From Luscinia megarhynchos (taxonomy: Eukaryota > Chordata > Aves > Passeriformes > Turdidae): a stretch of 64,000 nucleotides of DNA. Position numbers and translations under genes: made by a program. Where the stretch lies: assembly GCA_034336665.1 (NCBI GenBank), contig CM067592.1, positions 53,992,473 to 54,056,472 of the forward strand. Direction: 5' to 3'. The notes beneath the pieces are model-generated. The model worked only from the letters and a program-made list of their open reading frames with translations, searched no databases and was not told the DNA's origin. Of this stretch, positions 38,301-50,300 are shown one piece after another (position 1 is the first letter of the stretch; every line of letters begins with the position of its first letter).

Positions 38301-41300
38301 AAACCATAAGAAGCTGAGAGAGGAAATCAAGGAGGATCTCCTCCAAATCTCAGCTGTGCAAATCAGACGTCCTGGCAGTCAACGCAGACACTCCTCTGCT
38401 GAGGAGAGAAGGTACACCGCAGCGGAGTTGTGGTTTTTCTTCGCGTGACTGCGGAGAAAACATGAAGAGGTGGGATGGAAAGCCCACAGCTGTTCTGGCA
38501 CGACGAGTGCGTGATTTGAAGGAAGACAAGGCTCAACAAGAAGGTTCCACCAGAAAGAGAGCAGCTCCAGTCGCCCGGAACCACAGTGCCACATATGAGG
38601 AGGATGATGACGACATGTCCGATCCACTTGAAGGAACTTCTAAGACCTATGCCCCCGTCAAAAAGGACAAACAGGCTTAGAGAAGCCCTGCCTCTAGCCA
38701 GGGTGAGGCCAGGGAAAACCGAGTGTTTTGGACCGTGTGGATTCGGTGGCCTGGCACATCGAAACCACAGAAGTATAAAGCTTTAGTGGATACAGGAGCA
38801 CAGTGTACTATATTTCCATCAGGATGTGTTGGAGAAGAGACCGTTTCTATTGCTGGTGTAACAGGTGGATCACAGGACTTTACCATAGTGGAAGCGGAAA
38901 TGAGTCTAACCGGAAGAGAGTGGAAGAGATACCCGATTGTGACTGGCCCAGAGGCCCCGTGTATTTTGGGAATAGATTTCCTTCAAAGCGGGTATTTTAA
39001 GGACCCAAAAGGCTTCAAGTGGGCATTTGGGATAGCGGCTGTGATGGCAGAGAGAATCCGGCAATTGAACACCCTGCCCGGACTATGTGAGAATCCAATT
39101 GCCGTGGGACTCCTGAGGGTAGAGGAGCAGAGGGTACCGATTGCCACTTCGATAGTACATCGTCGGCAATACAGAACCACTCGGGATGCTGTGATTCCGA
39201 TCCATAAGATGATCCGGGAGCTGGAGCGCCAAGGGGTGGTGAGCAAAACCCACTCACCCTTCAACAGCCCCATCTGGCCTGTGCGCCAAGTCTGACAGAG
39301 AATGAAGACTGACTGTGGACTACCGTGCATTGAATGAAGTCACCCCACCGCTGAGCTGCCGTGCGGACATGCTGGAGCTCCAGTACGAGCTGGAGTCCAA
39401 GGCAGCAAGGTGGTATGCCACCATTGACATTGCCAATGCATTTTTTCTCCATTCCTTTGCAGCAGAAATGCAGGCCTCAGTTTGCTTTCACCTGGAGGGG
39501 CGTGCAGTACACCTGGAACCGACTGCCCCAGGGGTGGAAGCACAGCCCCACCATCTGCCATGGGCTGATCCAGGCTGCACTGGAAAAAGGTGAGGCTCCA
39601 GAACATTTGCAGTACATCGATGACATCATTGTGTGGGGAAACACAGCAGAAGAAGTGTTTGAGAAAGGAGAGGAAATTATCCGAATTCTCCTTGAAGCCG
39701 GTTTTGCCATCAAGAAGAATAAAGTTAAGGGACCTGCTCGTGAGATCCAGTTCCTAGGAGTGAAGTGGCAAGATGGAAGACGTCAGATTCCTACTGATGT
39801 TATTAATAAAATCACAGCTATGTCTCCACCTACTAACAAGAAGGAGACACAAGCTTTCTTGGGTGCTATAGGCTTTTTGGAGAATGCACATCCCCGAGTA
39901 CAGTCAGATTGTGAGCCCTCTTTACCAGGTTACTTTCGGAAGAAGAATGATTTTCATTGGGGCCCAGAACAACAACAAGCCTTCATCCAGATTAAACAAG
40001 AGATCGCCCATGCAGTAGCTCTTGGCCCCGTCAGGACAGGGCCAGATGTGAAGAATGTGCTCTACTCTGCAGCTGGAAACCACGGTTTGTCTTGGAGTCT
40101 GTGGCAGAAGGTGCCTGGTGAGACCCGAGGCCGACCCCTGGGATTCTGGAGCAGAAGTTACAGAGGATCGGAAGGCAATTATACCCCGACAGAAAAGGAA
40201 ATCTTGGCTGCTTATGAGGGAGTCCAAGCTGCTTCAGAGGTGATTGGCACAGAAGCACAACTCTTTCTGGCACCCCGGTTGCCAGTGCTGGGGTGGATGT
40301 TCAGTGGGAAGGTTCCTTCCACCCACCATGCCACCAGTGCCACATGGAGCAAGTGGATAGCCCTCTACGCGTAGCGCCCGGATCGGGGAAATTAAATCGC
40401 CCAGGGATCTTAGAAATAATTACCAACTGGCCAGAGGGAGAAAGTTTTGGTGTGACAGATGAGGAACAAGAACCGGTGACCCGGGCTGAAGAAGCACCAC
40501 CTTACAACCAGCTACCGGCAGAGGAAATTCGCTATGCCCTCTTCACCGACGGTTCCTGTCGCATTGTAGGGACAAATCGGAAATGGAAAGCAGCTGTATG
40601 GAGCCCTACACGACGGGTTGCAGAAGCTACTGAAGGAGAAGGAGGGTCTAGTCAATTCGCTGAACTCAAAGCTGTCCAACTGGCTTTGAATATTGCCGAA
40701 AGAGAGAGGTGGCCAAAGCTCTATCTTTACACTGATTCCTGGATGGTAGCCAACGCTTTGTGGGGATGGCTGCAGAGATGGAAAGAGACGAACTGGCAGC
40801 GTAGAGGAAGACCAATCTGGGCTGCTGAAGAGTGGAAAGACATAGCTACTCGGTTAGACAAGCTACCCGTGAAGGTTCGCCATGTGGACGCCCATGTCCC
40901 CAAAAGTAGAGCTAATGAAGAACAGCGAAATAACCATCAAGTAGATCAAGCAGCAAAAATAGGGGGGTTGGAAATAGATTTAGATTGGAAACATAAGGGA
41001 GAGTTGTTCCTGGCTCGATGGGCCCATGATGCCTCAGGCCATCAGGGGAGGGATGCCACCTATAAGTGGGCACGAGACCGAGGGGTGGATCTTACCATGG
41101 ACAGCATTACTCAAGTTATTCATAATTGTGACACTTGCGCTGCCATCAAGCAGGCCAAGCGAGTGAAGCCCCTCTGGTATAGAGGACGGTGGTCCAAGTA
41201 CCGGTATGGGGAAGTTTGGCAGATTGATTACATCGCACTGCCTCAGACCCGCCAGGGCAAACGTTATGTGCTGACCATGGTGAAAGCCACCACCGGATGG

Positions 41301-44300
41301 TTGGAGACCTACCCTGTATCTCACGCTACTGCCCGCAACACCATCCTGGGCCTGGAAAAACAGGTCCTTTAGAGGCATGGTACCCCTAAGAGGATCAAGT
41401 CAGACAATGGGACTCATTTTAAGAATAACCTTGTCAACACCTGGGCTAGGAAACACAGTATTGAGTGGGTGTACCACATCCCTTACCATGCACCAGCTGC
41501 AGGTAAAGTGGAGAGGTACAATGGATTGTTAAAGACCACCTTAAAGGCATTGAGTGGGGGATCCTTTAAGAATTGGGAGCAGCATTTGGCAAAGGCCACT
41601 TGGTTAGTCAACACTCGAGGTTCCACCAACCGAGCAGGTCCTGCCCAATCTGAGTGCCTTAATACAGTAGATGGAGACAAAGTCCCAGCGGCCCATGTCA
41701 GAGGATTGCTAGGGAAGACAGTATGGATTAATCCTGCCTCGAGTACAGGCAAACCCATTCGGGGGATTGCCTTTGCTCAAGGACCTGGATGTACTTGGTG
41801 GATAATGCAGAAAGATGGAACAACCCGCTGTGTACCTCAGGGAGATCTGACTGTGGGATGAGACAGAAGGAATATGTAAATGTTGAAGGTTTGAGCAAGC
41901 CAGAGGAAGTTTTCATATTGTGTTTAATGAGTGTATATCCCAATCGTGTGTCAATGATCACGATATGGGATAAGGGGTGGAATGTCCTGGGTTGATAATT
42001 TGACTGACTCCTCACCCTGCCCCCCTTGGCCATGAAGCTGTCTGCTCCCGGGGGAGGCGCCGCCTGGGCTCTGCTCTGCGGAATGGCCTTGGTTTGCCGC
42101 GGGTTTGGCTTGGGGGGTGCTCGCGACTCGCTGGCGCTTGGCTCTGGCTACTGCTGCGGGTGGCTATCGCTGCTGTGGTGGTGGCTCGTGGCCTGGTTTG
42201 TGAGTTAGCTGTTTTTGGGTTTTTTTCTTGATTTTTTTTTGACTTTATATTGCTTGAATTATTCGGTTTAGCTCGCTGCTGTTTAAGGCTTGCTGGCTAT
42301 TCCGGCTGTTTTTTTCTTTCTCTCTCTCCCCCTCTCCCTTCTCCCCCTCACCCCCGAGGATTCAGCACCAGCTCCGGAGGAACCCTGCGGCCTGCTGCTG
42401 GACACCGGCCAGAGAAGCATTTCGCCCTTCTAGTGAAGATCAAAGCGTCCAAGTTTCTCTCTCTCGGTGAAAACTTTTTTGTCACCTGGGTCTGTGCTGG
42501 GAAGTGTTTCTCTTGTATGTGTTAATAAATAGGTTTTTTCCACTTTTCCCCCTGAGTGAAATTTTTTTTTTCTTATTTCCTGGGAAGCTCTTCTGGGGGT
42601 TTTTTCCCTAAGTTTTGTCCAAACTTGGACAGTAAGTTACAGGAAAACTGATGCTACCCTTTCAACTTTGTATTAAAGAAAGAAGTCCTCTTCATCTGTA
42701 CTTCATATACTGAATAGAGAACTTATAAATAAGAACGTAGCTTGTACTTCTGTCTGAATCTGTGCTGATCACTGCACAAGAACAACTGAGAAAAACTTAC
42801 TTGTCAGATTATTTAAAATACTTCATATAAGGACAAGTGTGTGATCATAAGCAACCGTGAATTGAAAATGAGTTAGTCACAGACACAAAAATATGGTAAA
42901 CTTAGGGTCATTTGTTTCTTACTTGTTTATGTAAAAGAATGGAAAGCACACATATTAAGCAGTCACTTCCTATGTTCACTGGATGGTCGTCATGATCTGA
43001 GCAACAGCTCAGGCAACTGCTTCCTTCATTTCTATTTGCAAAATCAACTCAGAGAAAAGTTTCTGCCCACTGGAAAGGATTGGTCCAAACTACAGCTGCA
43101 GGATGGAGTTAGGTATTTGGTGTCTGTACCACATCTGCTTCTGGCACAACCTTTCCAAAGGGCCTACCTGGGCTCTGCATCCACCTTATCCCTGTGCAAT
43201 ACCCACCCAAGTTTATCACTTTCAGTGTGGTGTTGTGATCTAGACTGCTTTTCAAATAAATTTAGAGAGCAGCACTTAAAAAATTGCAACAGTACATAAA
43301 AATTGTTAGTAATATAAGAGTGATATTCACAGTACAAACTCAATTTTCAATTTATCACGTCTAATCAGATCTGTTGTCCTGCAGCATACCTATGAGAAAT
43401 AGGAACCAGGAAGGTCTTGGCTGAGCATTATAACTTGCAAATCCTCAAGTAGTTTTACAAAAATGGTAGACCAAGACAAAAAGGTCCTCCTTCTGTGCTT
43501 CCATACAATCCAGACATTCCATTCTTATATCAAAACACTCCTTTGTGTTGACCACCGCAGAAAACATCTGTTTAGTGATCTGCAATTTCCAGTGCATCTA
43601 AACACTGCACAGACAGAACTATTAGAAAAATTCTAGAAACTTAGAGATTTAGAGGTTTTTATTCCCTGGTCCTGACCAAACGACCATGGGGAAATTACTT
43701 TTTAACTGCTTCCCCCAGGCTCTGCTTCTGTTGCTGTCTAAGCAATACATTTTTAGTTCTTTTATCCTTGTTGGATACGCAGAACTAAGGCAGATCTCTA
43801 CCAGTGAGCTGGACACCTTCCTAGCTCACATGCCATCAGCAAAAGATTTAGCTGTATTCCAAATGAAGTCCTTACAACTGGCAATGTCAAAGCCAGAAAG
43901 AATCCAGATCACTTTTCAGACTACAGGTTGTACTTGCAGGGCTGGCAGAAAACAAATGTTTTACTTTTAATATATCAAAGTGAGTTTGAGAAGTGAAATA
44001 GAAATAAAGGTGTGATCTCAACATACTGCCATGCATTTTACAACACAGCTATGCTTTATGTAGATCCTTTCTTCCTTTTATTTTCCATCTTCCTTCCTCT
44101 GGTCTACACACTTCCTTAGAGTATTTTAAAATTACTCCTACCATCTGTCAACATTAGCTTATATTGCAGCTCCCCAGATACTCTCCTATAAGAGCCAGTA
44201 AAATTCTTTTCAGGTTGTGATGCAATTCATCTGTTTTCCTTTTTTCATTCCTTCAATTTTTTTTCTAAATAATGCAGCTAACAGTTTTTTATGTCTTTAG

Positions 44301-47300
44301 CTTCAGTAGACATCTTTGGCATGTCTTCTTGAGGTAATGTTCTCATTCCACTTAAACAATTTATTGTGCTAAAAGACTTTAAGTTTACTCCACTTTCACA
44401 GTTTAACTAGTTAGTGCATAAGTCACAGAAACACACACATCTTTCCAGCACTAAAGATAAATAAATGCATATATGTATTCCAAGATAACACTGGAAACAG
44501 CAAATCACAACTTCTTGGAATAGCAATACTGCAAAGTATTAAAGCCAGATTGATTCAGGAGACAAGATCACTGTAGCTTCAGGGGTAAGAGGGTATACTT
44601 GTTTTATTATAACTGATGGCCAAATCCTGGGGATCTTAGCTTCGCCAATGTGAGTAACATGTAAGGACCCTTTGGTGTCTAGTTAGACATCTGGAGACCC
44701 CAAATACCACCTAATGAAATCAGGGGGCTCAGTAACTGAAGAGGGAATAGGCTGAGTCACTGGGCTCTGCAGGAGTATCTCTCATAGCATGTTTTCTTAT
44801 TTCTCCTTTTTTTTTTTAATACTATGAGAATGACTATGCTACAAAGTAGATCATAAAATGGCTTAACTAAGTAAAAAAGAGATGAATATTGCAAAGTTTA
44901 TATTGGGTTTCTTACTATATGTCTATATAACGTGCTCTACCCCCTAAAAAACCCCACCCAGCAAAAAACCCCAGCAAGTTGTGCATACCACTAGAGATAT
45001 TTTTTTTATCAGTTATATTTACAGCTAATCCTAAAATATTCCATGAAAATAATGGATTTTTTTCACAGAACACAAAAAACACCTACTACAGAGAATATTA
45101 GATTATTTTCTCAACTTCATCTTTTGACTCATGATTTGTTTTGATCTTTGCCTTGACAGAGATTTTGGCTTGATAGCATATCAAAAGAATTAGTAGGCGT
45201 CTCACTTGTTAATTGATTTGCCACCCAGGTTCATAAATGTGGGACATTACAGTCTGAAAGTGCAGATCCATTGTCAAGCAGCATCCTAAAAGAAGTCTAT
45301 GGAAGCACTCTATGTCATTAATTCTGGGATGGTTTCTTCAGGCTAGGAAAACCCAAATAATATAAATAAGGTTATACTGCATGTAGGAATCTTCTACACT
45401 GGCAACTACGGATTTTTTTGGGCAGGTGAAAGCCGTGAGAGAATAACTAAGATTGCTAAGACCTGTGAAGACCTCAGGAAGTAACAGGAAAGCAAATTAT
45501 TTTGTATAGTCTCTATGGGAAAATTTTGTGACTGCCCTAATTATTTTGTTTAGCTCAGAAAGTCATACTGGATTGAAAAAACTTCTGTAATTGGCAAGAG
45601 ATATAAAGCAAAGCTTGCATTTTGAAGTCAATAACAGCAGATCTTTGTAGGCCGCTTTCTACCTATGGAATGAATTTCTTGTTTTTTTCCCTTTTGAGGG
45701 AAACCCTCAGTTAATCCTCTTGTGAAGATTTGATGGAACATTTGTCATTTCCACTAATTTCCATTGTTCAAATATAAAGGCTTTTGCCCCTGAATGGAGG
45801 CTTAGCTCTGAATATTTTTCTATACTCCTCTGTATAAGTCAACTGAGCTGCTTTGGTTCAAAGAGCTGACAGATGTGAATATTGGAAAAATGTGATGTTA
45901 TAGTTTTAATTTTGTGCCTTCTGTTAGGGAATGGCTCCAAACAGTATGATGGCTTGGAATAACTTCTGCTCTGTGTTGCTTGATGACTGGAAGAACTCAT
46001 GAAAAGAGAATGGAAGATAATACATCCTCCATTGGGTTAAAATCTTTGAAGATAAACGTCTTGATAAGTGCTTGTCTAAGAGAGTTTCTGCACTGCTTTT
46101 CTTCTTGTAGAATATCAACCATTCCAGTCTTCCTGTGGTTGGGGGAATAGTGCTACCGGGTGAGGCTCCTTTGTTTCATCAATAAGGCACTCAAAATAAA
46201 GAGGATTGCATGATCAGCTCATCTTATGGAAGCTGAGGGAAAGCTGGGAAGCACATAAGAGCCCTCAGTGTTGATACTGACTGTTCAGGTAATCCACCAG
46301 GATACAATCATACCTCTTCTGTCTCTAGAACAGTGCTCATTAACCCTGGGAGAAGTAGTTGGTGAAAATCCAGGAAAGCCAGCCCAACTGCCCAGGTTGC
46401 AGCTACGTTATGTACATTTGAAGAATTAGACAGCAAACTTGACTTCCAGCTGTTGCCATCTAATGTCTTCAGGATCTTCAGAACTGCTTTCAGGATTTTC
46501 AGAGGTGCTACAGTCAGTGAATTCTCCTGCTGTGATAAAGGTCCCCTCACAAGCTGCTCCACAGAGGTACTTTGTAGCATCTTTGGATTTCTCAGAAGGA
46601 TAAGGACTGCAAAACAGGGCAAGAGTCTTCTTCCGTCATCCCCTCTGGCTCCTGACCCTGTGAACATGGTCCATTGCATTTATCAAAACCACTTGTAGCC
46701 TGAGGCCTTCAGCCCAAATAGCCATGCAGAAGCTGCTCCTTCAAGCAGAAAATAGATTATTTCACTGCCTCAGTAAACTGCAACAGGGTTGCACAAGAGA
46801 CATATCTTTGTAGGAGAGGGAGAAAAGGCTGCTGCTGCTATTACTGAAACTAATCTGAAGCCTGAAGAATAGGCTGCTGAAGAGAAGCAGAGATTTAATT
46901 CCAGCTGAAACAAGCAAAGAAACTCATCAGGAGCCAGATAAGAATAATTTCAATGACTTCCTGTGGATGCAGTCTGTGAGACAATGGGGATACTTGGAAA
47001 AATGTTAATAATGCTTTTGTCATGAAAGTCACAACTAAACTATTTCTGCAGGAGTAAGCAGCCTGCTGACTCACATAATAACTCATTTTTTTCTGTATGA
47101 GAGGTAAAACTTTTATCAAGTACTGGATGAGAACAAAAGAGAACTGAAACGTGGGTATTCTGTGGCTGCCACCTCTACTTCCTGGTGTGTGTGTGGTTTT
47201 TAATTTCTTTTCTGCTGAATTACAGGGAAAATATATTTCATTATATATTGATATGGGCCAGATGCTAATGCCCTATGTATATTTTTTTCCTTTGTGTCAG

Positions 47301-50300
47301 ATAATTGTATTTTTCAGCAAATGGACCAAGTACAACCAGGTACATTGACAAAACCAGGGAATATTGTCAGGCTCTAAAATTACGAAAATGGTAAATATTC
47401 TAATGATCCTCAGTTCAGTGTATGTATTTTTGACAGAACAAATTTAAAAGCATGACGATATGGCAAAGACAAAATATAAAGGTAAAGACAGAGAGATCAC
47501 TTCCCAGTATTTGTCATGGACAATAGAGATTCATGGGGAACTTAATTAATCGTAAATTAGCATAAATATTTCATTACTGGTTCAGGTACTGGAAAACAAA
47601 GAAGGACAGACATTTAAAACATTTATCCTCCTCTTTTCCAAGCTTAACCTCTCTCCCAGATTCATTGGCACACCTAGCTCCTCTTCACCATTCCCAGGCT
47701 TCATTCCAGACTCCTCTCCTGCCTTCTTGTCATTGCTGCAGGTTACCTCCAGCCTTCTCAGTAAGCCAACACACAGCACAGGTCAGGGCTCATGCGTGGC
47801 AGTTCCTCTCTGTTGCTCCTTTTTTCCCACCCTTTTCTGTTTCCAAGAGTGGGTCTTTGACAGGCTGCATCCCACTCAGGAAATCACTGTCTCTGGGCTT
47901 GTCCATGGGCTGCAGCCCTTTCAAGGGATGTACCTGTTATACCATGGGTGAACATGGACCATTTGGATGTGTTCCTTGTCCACCTTGGTGCACCTCCAGC
48001 TCCTCCGGCCTTGCTGTTCCTCATGCTTACCACTCTTCTGTTTTCTTTGTCTCTCTGGCACCTTCTGCTCTTTTTCAGATATGTTTTCACAGAGGTGCTA
48101 CAAGAATGACCAGCAGGGCTTAGCTGTGCCCTGCAGTGGGTCTATTGCAGAGAGTTTTATCTAGCAAAGGTAAACCCTCACTTGCTCTCACTGAGGCCAC
48201 TCTGCAGCTCCCTGTCAGCAGAGTATTTAATTTATACCAATATAACCAGTATACCAATATTTATACCAATACAACTAGCTACATGTTTATCACCATAAAA
48301 TGATATGGTCTCCTAGAAACATGAGGTTATCAGAAGTCATTTGCATGGACTGTGATAGCTGACATCTTGAATTACATATCTATGCTGGAACAATGTCAGG
48401 TCAGTGCTGATGGTCTCTAAGAGTCTTATGAGGATACTGACATGTTAAACCACAGTATCTGCATCTACAGTTAAAGCAAGCAATTAGAATAATTTGTTTC
48501 AACATAATGAGCTCTTTACCGTATGTTTAATAAAACCATACCAAAATATCAAAAGCAGTTCATATGAAGAAATATAGAATAGAAGATATTTCTGAGTAAC
48601 CATTGTAGGTTTCAGCGACTTTCCAAGACCAAAAAAAAAAAAATCCTTCCAACTATTATTTCTATTATTCCTCCCAACATCAACACCCAGCACTGTAACC
48701 TGTATATAAAAGCATGCTTAAATGAACAGAAATTATGATCTGTACGGATGTGATTGCAAGATATGCAAAGGAAAAAGGGGCTGGATTTCTTCATACATAC
48801 CCTTTTCATCTGCCATTCCCTCTATGTATGTTCACAGCAAACTGCCACAAAAATAACAGCTGAAAAATTGAGCTGCTAAAGGTGAAGGCACAAATACTTG
48901 ACAGCAGGAAAGAGTGGAGAAATAAGGTAGAAATATGATTTTAAAATGTCATATACAAGAAGAAGAAAATAAAAAATGCTAATAAACTGGAGATGAATTA
49001 GGGTCTCTTGCTAACAATGAAACACTTACTCCTTCAGCTGCTTAGTCAGCTTGACAACCTGAGAGGCCAGTGACATACATGTCTCCACAACTACCAAGTA
49101 GCGGGAACACATGGTGTGCCCGTGTCGCTCAGCACTTTGTGAGGGTTTCTCTCCCACATGGTTTTGCATGGTGACATTTGCTCCATATTCAACCAATGTC
49201 TGTAAAAACATAAAAGGAAGCAGTGACATATGTAAGTTTAAATCTCTGCTGTGACTTCTGATCAGCATGGCTGGACAAAAAGCACTCCTGAATAAAATGC
49301 TTGAAAAATGTTAGTCTAAGCCAGTAATTTTTAAAATCAAAAATTTAAAATGAAATTTAAAATTAAATTTAAAATGCTTTTTGAATTCAAGCCACATACC
49401 AACAAAATCTGACTCAGGTGCAACAGTAACATAGAAGAGAAGCTGCAGTTCAGAAGAGTTATAAAGAGACTATATTTTATATACTATTCTTTCCTTTACC
49501 CTTAAAATTCTACTAAATTAATTTGTTTTTTGTTCATTCATACAGCTTAGAAACTCTTGTAGAATTCATACGGTGAGTGGGATTACCAAATGGAGACAGA
49601 GGACTTTCGTTTGGCCACCTATTGATTCTCCCCTGCACCACAGTAATAAATAAACTTTTGAAGAAGCACCTATCGATACATTACGGAACACTGTGGCAAC
49701 TTTACATATGGCAAACCTAGAAAAGAAGACATAGGACATCTGTTCTAGATTACATCTGGGTCCAGAGCAGCATAGACACATTGATAGCTAGTTTATAGCA
49801 GGTGGTGATGAGCTGTAATGGCTTACCAGGTCTGCTCTTGGGATCTCAACACTGCAAGATACTGCAACTCACCCTTAGAATCTCGTTTTAGTAATGTCTT
49901 TGCTACAGTATCTGCTGACTCCTTTTGTTGTTCAGCTCTCCATTTTCTACCACAGCAGAATCCTTATGCTTAAAACACTCAATAGGGAAGTCTCAGTGTT
50001 CTGACTTCTTAACTAAGTAAGGCTTCAATATGAAAGATAGGGCAGACACTTCAGGTCAGATAGGCACAAATTTCTTATTGCAGATAAAGAACTGTACAAT
50101 GACTTTATCAACCTAATTGGAAAATTGGGAAGGGTTAGGTCACTGTGGCTTTTTAATGCTGAGAGAAGTCTCATTGCTTTGTACTTGTTTGGTTAGTCAC
50201 TATTTTCTTCTGAAGACATACTGAAATATTTGTCAGCTTTTAGTCTTCAAGAAAAATAATATCTTATACTTTGATGTATACTCCTCTGTTATTCACAGTG

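Larger units (their letters stand above)
35955..42631 (+). mobile_element. Endogenous retrovirus, env-less, full-length provirus (6677 bp)
   Basis: Order: 5' LTR, tRNA-Ile primer-binding site, gag-like region, protease, reverse transcriptase, RNase H, integrase, polypurine tract, 3' LTR. Two 649-bp LTRs and a perfect 5-bp target duplication delimit it. There is no room for env: integrase ends at 41861 and the 3' LTR begins at 41983. The 5-bp duplication, lack of env and pol style suggest a class III (ERVL-like) avian family, but a reverse-transcriptase phylogeny is needed. Coding regions are broken by frame changes and stops, so autonomous activity is very unlikely. The element is antisense to SNCAIP and inside its intron. 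Its LTR poly(A) signals therefore face away from SNCAIP transcription, which is the orientation usually tolerated. Confidence 0.97.

Noticed and set aside
41862..41982. Search for an env gene or dUTPase in the provirus
   Set aside because: Only 121 bases separate the integrase stop from the 3' LTR, with no coding potential, so the element is env-less and not merely env-degraded.
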